Shown: piece by piece, positions 37,960 to 46,871 of the stretch | Layout: the number at the start of each line of letters is the position of its first letter | Position numbering within the stretch: the first letter of the stretch is position 1 | NCBI GenBank assembly: GCA_903872155.1 | Contig: CAIQJP010000003.1 | Span: 1 to 64,000, forward strand | DNA: 64,000 nucleotides | Reading direction: 5' to 3' | Origin: an uncultured Actinomycetes bacterium | GTDB taxonomy: Bacteria; Actinomycetota; Acidimicrobiia; Acidimicrobiales; Ilumatobacteraceae | The notes under the pieces: model-generated | Told to the model about the DNA's origin: nothing | Databases searched by the model: none | The model's input: the letters and a program-made list of their open reading frames with translations, nothing else | Translations under genes and position numbers: made by a program

Positions 37960-38139
37960 ATGACTTCATCATTCGAACGTCCAGCAGCCGACCTGAACAA
38001 GATCATCGCCGCGTGGGATGAATGGGAACGTGGTGAAGAAGCACCAGGCAAGACCATGACCAATATGAAAAAGGCTGGCCTCGCAGAAATTCTGAAAGAA
38101 CTCCAGTCGTCTGGCTGGAAGCCAACTGTCGTCGCCTGA
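37960..38139 (+). CDS. Small hypothetical protein, 59 residues
   Basis: The protein starts MTSSFERPAADLNKIIAAWD and is acidic then helical (EWERGEEAPGKTMTNMKKAG, LAEILKELQSSGWKPTVV). It looks like a single helical domain with no signal peptide. The regular codon use and the promoter-like box at fixed distance support a real gene. Function unknown. Confidence 0.62.
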   Translation: MTSSFERPAADLNKIIAAWDEWERGEEAPGKTMTNMKKAGLAEILKELQSSGWKPTVVA

Positions 38140-38142
38140 TTT

Positions 38143-38859
38143 GTGATGTCACCGGGTTCGCCGCGCCGCGCTGGCGGAGCCCAAAACATACCGACGCCCA
38201 CAATGCGTCGAAGTGGTGGCGATCCGATGTGGAGTGGTCAGTCGGTTGATTTCACTCTTGAAGCAATCGTCGAGAAAATCCAACAATTGTCTGTTGACGA
38301 ACGAAGTCGCACGGCACCGCGAGAATACGAGAAAATTTCGGCAGTCTTAGCGCTACTCGCACCAGGTGAATTCGGTGCAGAAATATTGCTCACTCGGCGT
38401 TCGACCAAACTTTCAAACCATCAAGGTGAAATGAGTTTTCCGGGCGGGCGCGTTGACGGCGGTGAATCAATTGTCGAAGCAGCATTGCGAGAAACCCATG
38501 AGGAAGTGGGGGTGCGCTCACATCTTGTGACGGTGCACGCTGAACTCAGTCCGCTCTCAACTTTCGTGAGTCGTAGTTATATCGTGCCCATCATTGCAAC
38601 CGTTCATGAAAAGCCCGAACTATCAATGAGTACGTATGAGGTTGAACGCGCCCTGTGGGTGCCACTTGCTGAACTCGTGAGGCCCGACACTTTCTCGTGG
38701 GAATGGTGGAACTTTGATCGAGTTGAAGTTCCAGGCGATCGACCCATGTTTTTCTTTCATTTGGATGACGAAACAATTTGGGGCGCAACGGCGCGCATTT
38801 TGCACGAATTGTTGTGCGTCATTCATGGTGTAAATCACTTTGACTTACCGAATTGGTAG
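38143..38859 (+). CDS. Nudix hydrolase, CoA-pyrophosphatase-like
   Basis: The 238-residue protein carries a complete Nudix box, GX5EX7REUXEEXGU, in GGRVDGGESIVEAALRETHE followed by EVGV (about residues 102-124), preceded by LSNHQGEMSFPGG, which is typical of the CoA diphosphatase (NudL/YeaB) branch. These enzymes cleave CoA to phosphopantetheine and ADP-ribose-type products in a Mg-dependent way; the substrate here is inferred. Start is GTG 38143 or ATG 38146. The N-terminal 30 residues are low complexity. Confidence 0.85.
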   Translation: MMSPGSPRRAGGAQNIPTPTMRRSGGDPMWSGQSVDFTLEAIVEKIQQLSVDERSRTAPREYEKISAVLALLAPGEFGAEILLTRRSTKLSNHQGEMSFPGGRVDGGESIVEAALRETHEEVGVRSHLVTVHAELSPLSTFVSRSYIVPIIATVHEKPELSMSTYEVERALWVPLAELVRPDTFSWEWWNFDRVEVPGDRPMFFFHLDDETIWGATARILHELLCVIHGVNHFDLPNW

Positions 38860-38867
38860 GTCAGACT

Positions 38868-39356
38868 ATGAGCATGTTTCAGTTGCGCCGACTCGAGTAC
38901 GACGATGTTGAGTGGATCTTTGATGCCTGTCAAGACGAAGCAATTCAACGTTGGACCATGGTTCCGCGTCCATATTCATTTGAAGATGCCGCCTGGTTTA
39001 TTGAGAATGAGCCCGAGTACATCACGATGGTGATTGAAGATACAGAATCTTCAATGCCCCTTGGGCTCGTGAGTATTCACGAGATTGATGAGGTAACTCG
39101 CGAAGCACCTATGGGATATTGGGTGGCACCGTGGGGACGCGGAATGAAAGCCGCTTCGGCAGCGGTGAAATTATTGATCGCCACAATTACACCGGATGAA
39201 AACATTCAATCAGTTGTTGCCTATGTCGCCGAGGAAAATGCGGCGTCACGGCGCACCATTGAGCGCGCTGGCTTTGTTGAAGTTGAACGTGAGTGGGGCT
39301 TGGCCAGAGAGTTTCTCAAGGAAGTGATGTCAATCAAATATCGAAAAACTCTCTGA
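38868..39356 (+). CDS. GNAT family N-acetyltransferase
   Basis: The 162-residue protein from ATG 38868 shows the RimJ/RimL-like GNAT pattern: FQLRRLEYDDVEWIFDACQD, GYWVAPWGRGMKAASAAVKL (acetyl-CoA loop) and VAYVAEENAASRRTIERAGF. The substrate is not deducible. It is convergent with the phospholipase gene. Confidence 0.85.
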   Translation: MSMFQLRRLEYDDVEWIFDACQDEAIQRWTMVPRPYSFEDAAWFIENEPEYITMVIEDTESSMPLGLVSIHEIDEVTREAPMGYWVAPWGRGMKAASAAVKLLIATITPDENIQSVVAYVAEENAASRRTIERAGFVEVEREWGLAREFLKEVMSIKYRKTL

Positions 39357-39368
39357 CCGACCCAAACG

Positions 39369-39878
39369 TTAGAGACCTCCTGCTGTGCGAACGGCTTTAT
39401 AGAAAATGGTCGCCCAAGCTTTGCAAGGTAAATAGTCAAGCATTGAGCGCGATGAGCAGTGGTTCAACATGTCGGTGCGAAAGCGCGCATCAATTCGTGA
39501 CCGAATCTTGCTATTCCACCATTTGCCCAAACTGCTTGTGCCAGGATCACATACTTGTTGAGGCAGACGTTTTGGACATGAATATCGCTGGTCCATCAGT
39601 TTGAAATTGCGATAGGCAAAGTCATGTCGCAAACAAGGTTCGGTGAAATCGAAGGTTCGACCAGAACTTCCGACGAGTGGTGCCGAACATAAATCAGTTG
39701 ACCAATCAAACCAATTGTCTGCTTCAAGGTGTTGATGCGATAGTGCGACGAAGTCGCGCAATGTTGTGGAGAAGACCAAGGTCTCTAAACGCTTCGAATC
39801 GCGAATGGGATCGGGATTCGACAATGGAGCGGTCAAAAAACTCGAGACCGCTACGAGGAGACTGAGCAAAAAGCTCAT
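39369..39878 (-). CDS. Secreted prokaryotic phospholipase A2
   Basis: The 169-residue protein has an N-terminal signal peptide (MSFLLSLLVAVSSFLTAPLS) and the catalytic HD pair of prokaryotic PLA2: PCLRHDFAYRNF (His85, Asp86). Cys residues at about 64, 82, 99, 108 and later suggest disulfides. These calcium-dependent enzymes hydrolyse the sn-2 ester of phospholipids. An AAGGAGGAGG ribosome site precedes the ATG. It is an export-type lipid hydrolase with no obvious operon partner. Confidence 0.85.
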   Translation of the reverse strand: MSFLLSLLVAVSSFLTAPLSNPDPIRDSKRLETLVFSTTLRDFVALSHQHLEADNWFDWSTDLCSAPLVGSSGRTFDFTEPCLRHDFAYRNFKLMDQRYSCPKRLPQQVCDPGTSSLGKWWNSKIRSRIDARFRTDMLNHCSSRSMLDYLPCKAWATIFYKAVRTAGGL

Positions 39879-39958
39879 GTCCTCCTCCTTTGTTATATGA
39901 GTTGCTGATGCAACGTCACGAACAATGTGGGAAAGAGTTCAATGAAACGGCGAAACGT

Positions 39959-40552
39959 TTAGATTGCCGATTCGGGCAGGTCAAGCAAATGACCCATGCG
40001 ATCGCGCTTTGTCTGGAGATAGCGCAAGTTTTCTTCAGTGGGTGCAAGGTCGAGGCGTACTCGCTCAACGACTTCAACACCTTCGGCTTCGAGGCCTTCA
40101 AACTTGGCGGGGTTATTGGTGATCAAGCGGACCTGTTTGATGCCGAAATCGCGCAAGATGCGCGCGCCAATTGAATAGTCACGATCGTCAATTGCGAAAC
40201 CAAGTTCGGTGTTTGCGTCAACGGTGTCACGGCCCTGATCTTGCAACGAATACGCACTGATCTTGTGGGCGATACCGATGCCACGTCCTTCGTGGTCGCG
40301 GAGGTAGACAACAACACCGCGTCCTTCTTGGGCAATGAGTGCCATAGACGTTTGCAATTGTGGACCACAGTCGCAGCGCCGGCTGGCAAAGACGTCACCA
40401 GTGAGGCATTCACTATGTACACGAGTCAGAACTGGTTCAGAATGTTCTAAATCGCCGACCGAAAACGCAACATGTTCGGTTTGGGTCGTTGCATCACGAA
40501 AGGCTGTACACACAAACATTCCCCACTCGGTAGGGACTTGTGCTTGTGACAC
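39959..40552 (-). CDS. ribA: GTP cyclohydrolase II
   Basis: The 197-residue stand-alone RibA catalyses the first step of riboflavin synthesis. Zinc ligands Cys49, Cys60 and Cys62 are in ECLTGDVFASRRCDCG; VVYLRDHEGRGIGIAHKISA, GFAIDDRDYSIGARILRDFG and RLITNNPAKFEGLEAEGVEV are further motifs. It starts GTG 40552. It is not fused to RibB, unlike in many actinobacteria. ribD lies upstream on the same strand. Confidence 0.95.
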   Translation of the reverse strand: MSQAQVPTEWGMFVCTAFRDATTQTEHVAFSVGDLEHSEPVLTRVHSECLTGDVFASRRCDCGPQLQTSMALIAQEGRGVVVYLRDHEGRGIGIAHKISAYSLQDQGRDTVDANTELGFAIDDRDYSIGARILRDFGIKQVRLITNNPAKFEGLEAEGVEVVERVRLDLAPTEENLRYLQTKRDRMGHLLDLPESAI

Positions 40553-40642
40553 GCGAATGACTGAATTTGCTGACGGCGACGAATTTTGACTGATATCTCA
40601 GCGTAACAGATGACCCCCGCGGGCCTTCTGACGCATCTTTGA

Positions 40643-41635
40643 CTAACGAGAGTTGTTATCGATCACGATTTCGATGTCGTCGCCAACTATGCGCGTTGAA
40701 GTGATTGAACCCCGCCACATTTCGTTAATTGAGGTAACCCCCGGCCCCGCAAATAGGGGAGAACCGTCGGTGCCCCCCATGAAGGCTGGAGCGATGTACA
40801 TCACATAACGATTGACCAAATTTTCGCGATGGAACGAAGCGGCCACGGTCGGCCCACCCTCAACCATCAGTTGCAGAACACCCTCTGCTCCGAGAGTGTC
40901 GAGTAACTCTGAAAGTGATTGATTCCATTCCAGACAAGGATTCACTTTTGCATCGGCGGCGACCTTGCCAAGAACAATTCGTCGAGGCGATGGACCATCA
41001 ACGAGGCGTGTTGTTAAAGAGGGATTGTCAATTCGAACAGTTCCGGCACCTACAACAATTGCATCACTCTCGGCGCGCAACTGATGAGCAGCAATGCGTG
41101 CATGCTCACCGGTGATCCATTGACTTGTTCCGTCAGCTGCTGCAGTTCGCCCATCAAGAGTTGTTGCCATTTTCAGAATGACAAATGGTCGACCAGTGGT
41201 GCGGTGATGCAGATATGGACGGAGTTGTTCATCAACGAGATCGGCACACACACCAGTTTCAACGTTGATGCTTGCATGACGTAGAGCTTGAAAACCTTGA
41301 CCACCAACTTGTGCATCGGGATCGGTGATGGCGCTTACGACTCGTGCAACATGCGCATTGATGAGAGCCTCGGTGCATGGGCCAGTGCGCCCCTGATGGC
41401 TGCAGGGTTCGAGCGTTGTGTAGACAGTTGCGCCTTCAAGTTGTGCCTTGGCCAAACGTGCAGTATCAAGTGCAACAATTTCAGCGTGCCGACCTCCAGG
41501 TGCTTCGGTCGCACCGGTGAAAGTTTGTCCATCTGTAGTGACGATCACGCAACCGACCCACGGGTTAGGAGATGTGCGCATACGAACAGAAGCAGCAACT
41601 TCAATCGCTTGCATCATGTAGTTCGTGTCGTTCAT
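40643..41635 (-). CDS. ribD: Riboflavin biosynthesis deaminase/reductase RibD
   Basis: The 330-residue bifunctional enzyme carries out steps two and three of riboflavin synthesis. The deaminase zinc site is H50-A-E52 with EPCSHQGRTGPC (Cys78, Cys87); the reductase half begins RPFVILKMATTLDGRTAA and includes SQWITGEHAR, ADAIVVGAGTVRIDNPSL-like and LMVEGGPTVAASF segments. No FMN riboswitch is visible upstream. It shares strand with ribA downstream. Confidence 0.93.
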   Translation of the reverse strand: MNDTNYMMQAIEVAASVRMRTSPNPWVGCVIVTTDGQTFTGATEAPGGRHAEIVALDTARLAKAQLEGATVYTTLEPCSHQGRTGPCTEALINAHVARVVSAITDPDAQVGGQGFQALRHASINVETGVCADLVDEQLRPYLHHRTTGRPFVILKMATTLDGRTAAADGTSQWITGEHARIAAHQLRAESDAIVVGAGTVRIDNPSLTTRLVDGPSPRRIVLGKVAADAKVNPCLEWNQSLSELLDTLGAEGVLQLMVEGGPTVAASFHRENLVNRYVMYIAPAFMGGTDGSPLFAGPGVTSINEMWRGSITSTRIVGDDIEIVIDNNSR

Positions 41636-41672
41636 GCTCGAGTCTGTTTCAACTTGTTGGGTTCGTGTGATC

Positions 41673-43091
41673 CTATGAGAGATCCTTGAGCAATACCCAC
41701 GCTGCCATCACGTGATGGCGCTCGGTCGTGCGACTACCGATGGAGAAGCGCAGAACACTGTGACCATTCAGCACCGTACGGGTGAAGAAGACTTCTCGAG
41801 TGGCATTGGCAGCCTCAATTAGGGCATCAGTCAATTGGTCGCCGTTTTCTGGGCTCGAACCTTTGATACGTAGGCAGAGCAGGTTCAATGTGTGAGGGGC
41901 AACGATTTCAAATCGCGAATCGGCAGCAACAAGCGCGGCTAGTTCTTGGGTAATTGCAACGTGGCGACGAATGAGTTCTTGGAATACGGCAGTGCCGTCG
42001 GTACGAATTGCGAACCACAACTTGAGTGACCGGAAGCGCCGCCCTAACGGAATTTGCCAATCGCGGTAATCAATCGCCGCACCAGATTCTGCGGCAGCCG
42101 AGCGCAGGTATTCGGGCAAAATACTGAGCGCACCAAGTAAGGAAGCGCGATCGGAAGTCCAGAAGAGGTCACAGTCGAAGTTGACGCCCATCCACTTATG
42201 CGGATTGGTGCAATAACTGTCGGCCAATTCAAGGCCATCATTGACCCAACGAAGTTCTGGTGCGAGCGCAGCAATGCCGTGCATCGCAGCATCAACGTGC
42301 AACCACACGTTGTGACGTTGCGCGATCAGACCAATCGCAGGTGTTGGGTCGAATGCCCCAGATGAAGTAGTGCCGTGAGTACTGCAAATCCAGAATGGAA
42401 TAAGTCCGGCATTTTTGTCAGCAATGATCTGTGCTTCAAGGGCCGCAGCGTTCATAGCAAATGATGAATCATGTTCAATGATGCGAATGTTTTGGGTACC
42501 GATGCCAGCAATCCGAAGACCTTTTTCGATACTGCTATGGGCTTGAGATGTGCAGTAAGCAATCAGTTTCGATGTGTCGCCGTCAAGGTTCACTTTGCCG
42601 TGAGTGATACGCCAACGGGCCGCGAGAATTGATGAAAGAGTTGCTTCGCTCGCCGAACCTTGAATGACTCCGCCACCAGTTGCGGTGGTGCTGCGATATT
42701 TCTCGGGCAATCCGAGAAGTTCTTGCATCCAATCAAGCATGAGTGTTTCAACTTCGGTGCACGCTGGCGAAGAGAGCCAACTCATTCCTTGTACTCCCAA
42801 TCCAGCGGTCAAGAGGTCGGCAAGTATTGACGGGTAGGAAGAGTTACCCGGAAAGAAAGCGTAGAAATTGGGGTGTTGCCAATGAGTAAGGCCAGGCAGA
42901 ACGATGTTGTTGACGTCGCGCAAAACTTCGTCAAATGATTCGGGTGACGTTGGGGGATGTTCGGGCAACATTGAACGAATATCCCCGGGACGTACATCGG
43001 CGGTCACTGGGCGTTGTTCAATCGTTTCAAGGTATTGAGCGATGAGTTCAATCACGGCTTGACCATTGGCGCGAAATTCGTTGGCATCCAT
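41673..43091 (-). CDS. PLP-dependent group II decarboxylase (aromatic-amino-acid type)
   Basis: The 472-residue protein matches the pyridoxal-dependent decarboxylase family (DOPA/tryptophan/tyrosine type). It shows THWQHPNFYAFFPGNSSYPS, AHSS (His185, stacking on PLP), HVDAAMHG (Asp267) and the PLP lysine Lys299 in TNPHKWMGVNFD. Such enzymes convert aromatic amino acids to amines; the exact substrate is not determinable. It ends 38 bases before ribD and may be co-transcribed. TAGCCT lies seven bases before its ATG. Confidence 0.9.
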   Translation of the reverse strand: MDANEFRANGQAVIELIAQYLETIEQRPVTADVRPGDIRSMLPEHPPTSPESFDEVLRDVNNIVLPGLTHWQHPNFYAFFPGNSSYPSILADLLTAGLGVQGMSWLSSPACTEVETLMLDWMQELLGLPEKYRSTTATGGGVIQGSASEATLSSILAARWRITHGKVNLDGDTSKLIAYCTSQAHSSIEKGLRIAGIGTQNIRIIEHDSSFAMNAAALEAQIIADKNAGLIPFWICSTHGTTSSGAFDPTPAIGLIAQRHNVWLHVDAAMHGIAALAPELRWVNDGLELADSYCTNPHKWMGVNFDCDLFWTSDRASLLGALSILPEYLRSAAAESGAAIDYRDWQIPLGRRFRSLKLWFAIRTDGTAVFQELIRRHVAITQELAALVAADSRFEIVAPHTLNLLCLRIKGSSPENGDQLTDALIEAANATREVFFTRTVLNGHSVLRFSIGSRTTERHHVMAAWVLLKDLS

Positions 43092-43098
43092 GGTCTAC

Positions 43099-43104
43099 AG
43101 GCTA
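43099..43104 (-). promoter_or_regulatory. Candidate -10 box, leaderless decarboxylase gene
   Basis: On the minus strand TAGCCT lies seven bases before the ATG ending at 43091, with no Shine-Dalgarno. Confidence 0.35.
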
Positions 43105-43148
43105 GGCGCATCTCCCCGTTGAGTACGGCGTGATTTGGTTGATGTCGG

Positions 43149-43154
43149 TACGGT
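43149..43154 (+). promoter_or_regulatory. Candidate -10 box, leaderless hydrolase gene
   Basis: TACGGT lies exactly six bases before ATG 43161. An AGGGGC follows, which could also act as a poor ribosome site, so leaderless use is not certain. Confidence 0.35.
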
Positions 43155-43160
43155 AGGGGC

Positions 43161-44090
43161 ATGAATCCCGATATTGATCCGCAACGCTTTCGACTGCACT
43201 CGTCAACATTGCGCGGGTTCAAACAGTCTTTTGTCTATGAACAATCTCCCAACGGAAATGGGATTGCATTGCTATGTGTTCATGGTTGGCCAGAAAGCAA
43301 GCGTATTTTTTGGAAGGTCATTGAGCCTCTTGTCGCGGCGGGCTTTGACGTGATTGTTCCTGACCTTCGTGGCTTTGGTGACAGTGGTCTAGCCTCTGAT
43401 GCTTTTTATGACACGCCGTCACACGCGAAGGATATGTATTCACTCGTACATGATCAACTTGGCTACGACAAAGTTGTGGTCGTTGGTGGCGATATGGGTG
43501 GCCCGGTGATTCAAGACATGGCCTTGCGGTATCCAGAATTTGTCGATCGAATGGTGTTGTTTAATTCGCCGTTGCCTTTAGACAAAGAACGAATGAAGAA
43601 CATTGATGGCACGAGAGCTCCGCGGGAAGCTGCCGATTATTTCATTCGCCAGGGAACTGATGCCGATGGATTAGCCGCTGAACTTGCAACACCCGATGCT
43701 CGGCGTCGTTACATCTCAACGTTTTATGGAAGTCGCTTTTGGGCACATCCAGGAACCTTTGACCAAGAAGCTGTTGACTTTCACACCGAACCTTTTGCTA
43801 ATGCTGAAGTATTGCGCGCATCCTTTGGTGGTTACGAAACTGTTTTCAATGCTTCAAAGAACAGCGATATGACAATGATGGGTCGCAATGAGAAGACTCC
43901 AACCTTGATTTTGTTCGGTCCGAGCGACCATGTGATTTATCCAGCGTTTGACCAAATGGCTGCTGTAGTTTTTGACAACCATGTCGGGCCGTATTTGTTG
44001 CGCGACTGCGGACATTTTGTACCTTGGGAATCACCCCATGCTTTGGTGTCCGGCACAATTGCTTTTTGTGCTGACTTGTTGAGCAAGTAG
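43161..44090 (+). CDS. Alpha/beta hydrolase, epoxide hydrolase/dehalogenase-like
   Basis: The 309-residue protein has an oxyanion HGWPESK (about 41), VIVPDLRGFGDSG, the nucleophile elbow VGGDMGGPV with Asp111 in place of Ser, and a late catalytic His in RDCGHFVPWESP. An Asp nucleophile is typical of epoxide hydrolases and haloalkane dehalogenases. No signal peptide is present. The substrate is unknown. It is divergent from the decarboxylase and converges on the sortase gene with only 11 bases between. Confidence 0.88.
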   Translation: MNPDIDPQRFRLHSSTLRGFKQSFVYEQSPNGNGIALLCVHGWPESKRIFWKVIEPLVAAGFDVIVPDLRGFGDSGLASDAFYDTPSHAKDMYSLVHDQLGYDKVVVVGGDMGGPVIQDMALRYPEFVDRMVLFNSPLPLDKERMKNIDGTRAPREAADYFIRQGTDADGLAAELATPDARRRYISTFYGSRFWAHPGTFDQEAVDFHTEPFANAEVLRASFGGYETVFNASKNSDMTMMGRNEKTPTLILFGPSDHVIYPAFDQMAAVVFDNHVGPYLLRDCGHFVPWESPHALVSGTIAFCADLLSK

Positions 44091-44101
44091 AACGCTGCGA
44101 A

Positions 44102-45394
44102 TTAGAGGTTCGGCGGCAAGAGTCGATTCACGTTTTGGAAGACGAAGTACAACACGACGAAAAATGGAATAAAGCCAACGGCTGTACCAATGATTCGGTT
44201 GCGGTATTTCTTGGCCACCTGCCAAGCAGCCATCACAATGATGAGTTCGAGTAATCCCCATAACAATGTTTGGGGAATTGCCGAGAGATCGCTGAACCAA
44301 CCGCGACTGAGAGCATCGGCACTTTCGTTGTTATTCAAATCATCGGCTACTACTGCTGGAACAGTTGAGGTTGTTGTTTCGGTTGTTATCTCGTCGACGA
44401 CTGTTGTTGCGACTTCGGTAGTCACAACTTCAGTTGAAGGAACGGTGGTTGTGTCTGGGGCATTATCTGCATAGACAGCGGCCGGTGATGTCGCAATGTC
44501 GCTTTGGGTTAGATCAAGTTCGGCAGAAACAATGAGGCGTTGTTTCGCTGAAAACTCGGGGTGGCATGTTGTCAACGTGAGAAAAGCCTTGGTGCGATCG
44601 GTGGTAGCAACAACCCACGAATCAGTGGCACCAACGACTTGTTGGTTCGTCACGAGATACGTGAATTGACGGCCAAGTAAATCGGTGATGATGATCGGAT
44701 CGCCAATGTTGAGATCATCAAGATGACGGAATGGTTCGCCGTAAGTTGTGCGGTGCCCTGCAATTGATGCATTTCCAAGTTCTCCAGGGAAAGGTGTTCC
44801 GGGGTAATGACCCGGACCTTTTTTGAGATCTGCAGTTTGAACTCCGGCCACGACATATTTACTGACCCCAATGGTGGGCATATCAATGATGGCGATGGGG
44901 TCACCTTCGTTGATCACAATCGGTCCAGGTGGAGCAAGAGTTGTGGTGACAGGAGGTTCAGCGATTGACGGTGTAACCGAAGTCGATGGGGGTGAAGTGG
45001 TTGTCACTGCGATTTCGGTGAATCGGTTTTCGAGTTTGTTCTGTGACTGTGCTTCTTCAATGCCAGTTCCCCATAGTTGGTAACCGACAAACAAAAACAT
45101 CAATAGTCCCAGAGTGATCAAACTTGACCCGAGACGACCGAGAAACCAGTACCAATCTTTTTTGGGTTTGGGCCGATCCCAAAATGGGACCTTCGTTCTC
45201 GAGACGGCATTGAATTCGTCGTCGTTATTACTGGGCGTTAAGAGTGGCTCGATAGGACCAGCCGCAGTTGGGCGGGGGATGGGCCGAGACGTCTCAAAGG
45301 GGTCGTAGTGATCAGGGGCAGAAAGATCGTCGCCAAAACCTCGCGAATTGGCTGATTCGTCGTGCTCCACTCCTTCCTTCTCCACAGGGGTCAA
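44102..45394 (-). CDS. Sortase, class E-like, with extra C-terminal membrane segments
   Basis: This is a 430-residue protein with an acidic N-terminus, a membrane helix (about 88-107, SLITLGLLMFLFVGYQLWG) and a sortase barrel with catalytic His214 (IAGHRTTYGEP), Cys277 (LTLTTCHPEF) and Arg286 (AKQRLIV). A Thr/Val-rich linker and two further C-terminal membrane helices (about 376-392 and 401-420) follow. Sortases attach surface proteins to the cell wall or polymerise pilins. The start is TTG 45394, or GTG just inside. No LPXTG-type substrate gene was found in the window. Confidence 0.88.
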   Translation of the reverse strand: MTPVEKEGVEHDESANSRGFGDDLSAPDHYDPFETSRPIPRPTAAGPIEPLLTPSNNDDEFNAVSRTKVPFWDRPKPKKDWYWFLGRLGSSLITLGLLMFLFVGYQLWGTGIEEAQSQNKLENRFTEIAVTTTSPPSTSVTPSIAEPPVTTTLAPPGPIVINEGDPIAIIDMPTIGVSKYVVAGVQTADLKKGPGHYPGTPFPGELGNASIAGHRTTYGEPFRHLDDLNIGDPIIITDLLGRQFTYLVTNQQVVGATDSWVVATTDRTKAFLTLTTCHPEFSAKQRLIVSAELDLTQSDIATSPAAVYADNAPDTTTVPSTEVVTTEVATTVVDEITTETTTSTVPAVVADDLNNNESADALSRGWFSDLSAIPQTLLWGLLELIIVMAAWQVAKKYRNRIIGTAVGFIPFFVVLYFVFQNVNRLLPPNL

Positions 45395-45459
45395 ACGCTA
45401 CCTGCGAAGGGTGCTCAGAACAGGGCACCACGAGCGGTGGCAGATAGCGTCGCTCGTGC

Positions 45460-46137
45460 ATGTCGTTTATCGCCCATGAGCCAAGTTCAGATGTGGTTAT
45501 TGACCTCATTGACGCTGTTGCTGTGCTTGGTTCGTTCCCCGCATTGGCTGGCGCAACGTTGTCGGTGAGGCGCGGTGAAATCGTGTTGTTGCAAGGACCA
45601 AATGGTGCGGGCAAGACCACTTTGCTTCGGTTGTGCGCAGGACTGATTCCGCTTGAGCGCGGACAGGGTTATGTCTTGGGTGTTGATTTGAAGAACGATC
45701 GCGAACTCGTACGTCATCGAGTGGGAGTGATCGGACACAACAATGGACTGTACGCCGATTTGACCGTGACCGAAAATGTGCGGTTTTGGGGACGTACTGT
45801 TGGGGCAACTCACGGCGAAGTTGATGCGGCGCTGCAACGTATGGGTCTCAACGGCCGCTTAGCCGATTTACCAGTGTCGCGTTTATCGGCCGGTCAAAAA
45901 CGACGCACTGCCTTGGCCGGCTTGGTAGCTCGCCGAGCCGAACTATGGTTACTTGATGAACCCCATGCAGGTCTTGATGCGGCCGGCCGAGATGAGCTCG
46001 ATCAAGTTCTCAAAATGGCTGCCTCGGCTGGCGCAACAGTGGTGGTTGCAAGCCATGAACTGGAGCGCGCCGGCCAATTAGCCACGCGTCAGGTCGAAGT
46101 CGTGGCTGGTCAAGTTCGCGAATTGGGTGCGTCATGA
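45460..46137 (+). CDS. ccmA: Cytochrome c maturation ABC transporter ATPase CcmA
   Basis: The 225-residue ATPase has Walker A LLQGPNGAGKTTLLRLCAGL, signature LSAGQKRRTALAGLV and Walker B LWLLDEPHAGLD. CcmA powers release of holo-CcmE from CcmC. It overlaps ccmB by ATGA and is first in a ccm operon. A TAGCGT box lies 9 bases before the ATG. Confidence 0.92.
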   Translation: MSFIAHEPSSDVVIDLIDAVAVLGSFPALAGATLSVRRGEIVLLQGPNGAGKTTLLRLCAGLIPLERGQGYVLGVDLKNDRELVRHRVGVIGHNNGLYADLTVTENVRFWGRTVGATHGEVDAALQRMGLNGRLADLPVSRLSAGQKRRTALAGLVARRAELWLLDEPHAGLDAAGRDELDQVLKMAASAGATVVVASHELERAGQLATRQVEVVAGQVRELGAS

Positions 46138-46841
46138 GCAGATCACTTCAAGGCTCGGCAGGGGTCATCGCGACCGCTCGTTTGATTGCTGCCAAAGACC
46201 TGCGGGTTGAACGACGAAGTCGAGTTTTACTGAATCAAGTATTGCCCTTTGCACTCATTGTGATGGTCATGTTTGCCTTTGCTCTCGATAGTGATGCAGT
46301 GCTTGAGCGAGTCGCCCCAGGACTGGTCTGGTTGGCAACCCTCTTCAGCGTGCTCGTGATGGTGTCACGGTCGTTTGCTGTCGAAACGGCCGATGGAGCA
46401 CTTGACCAATTGCGTTCGGCCGGGGTGCCGGCCACGGGAATTTTCATCGGGAAAATGTTGGCCCTGATGGCGCAACTCTTGGTCTTGGTTGCGTTGTTAG
46501 TTGGGGCAGCCGTTGTGCTGTATCGGGCGTCCTTTTCGTGGGAAGGCGGCGTGCTCTTGGTCACCACTGCGATTGCCGCTACCTGCGGTTTGGCCGCCGT
46601 AGGTACTCTGTACGGAGGTCTTGCCGCTGGTGCCAAGGGTCGCGAAACATTGCTTCCGCTGCTCTTGTTACCGGTGGTTGCACCAGTGTTGATCGGAGCA
46701 ACTCGGGCAACCGAATCTGCGTTCGGCACGAACGGAATTGCGATCAGTGAAGGTTGGCCATGGTTCGGTTTGCTGGCGGTGTTCGCAGTGTTGTTCAGTG
46801 TTGCTGGGGCAGTGGCCTTTGGGCCGTTGCTTGACGACTGA
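46134..46841 (+). CDS. ccmB: Cytochrome c maturation membrane protein CcmB
   Basis: The 235-residue protein has about six membrane segments and begins with a CcmB-like AKDLRVERRSRVLLNQVLPF, followed by LLLLPVVAPVLIGATRA. CcmB is the permease partner of CcmA. It overlaps ccmA and is followed by ccmC after about 30 bases. Confidence 0.9.
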   Translation: MSRSLQGSAGVIATARLIAAKDLRVERRSRVLLNQVLPFALIVMVMFAFALDSDAVLERVAPGLVWLATLFSVLVMVSRSFAVETADGALDQLRSAGVPATGIFIGKMLALMAQLLVLVALLVGAAVVLYRASFSWEGGVLLVTTAIAATCGLAAVGTLYGGLAAGAKGRETLLPLLLLPVVAPVLIGATRATESAFGTNGIAISEGWPWFGLLAVFAVLFSVAGAVAFGPLLDD

Positions 46842-46871
46842 ATACAAGTTGTGAAAACGGAGAGGAGAACC

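Noticed and set aside
40612-40625. CCCGCGGG palindrome between ribA and ribD as a terminator
   Set aside because: It is only a short self-complementary run with no loop or T-tract.
41636-41672. Possible FMN riboswitch upstream of ribD
   Set aside because: The gap to the upstream decarboxylase is only 37 bases, and no RFN-type conserved sequence is present.
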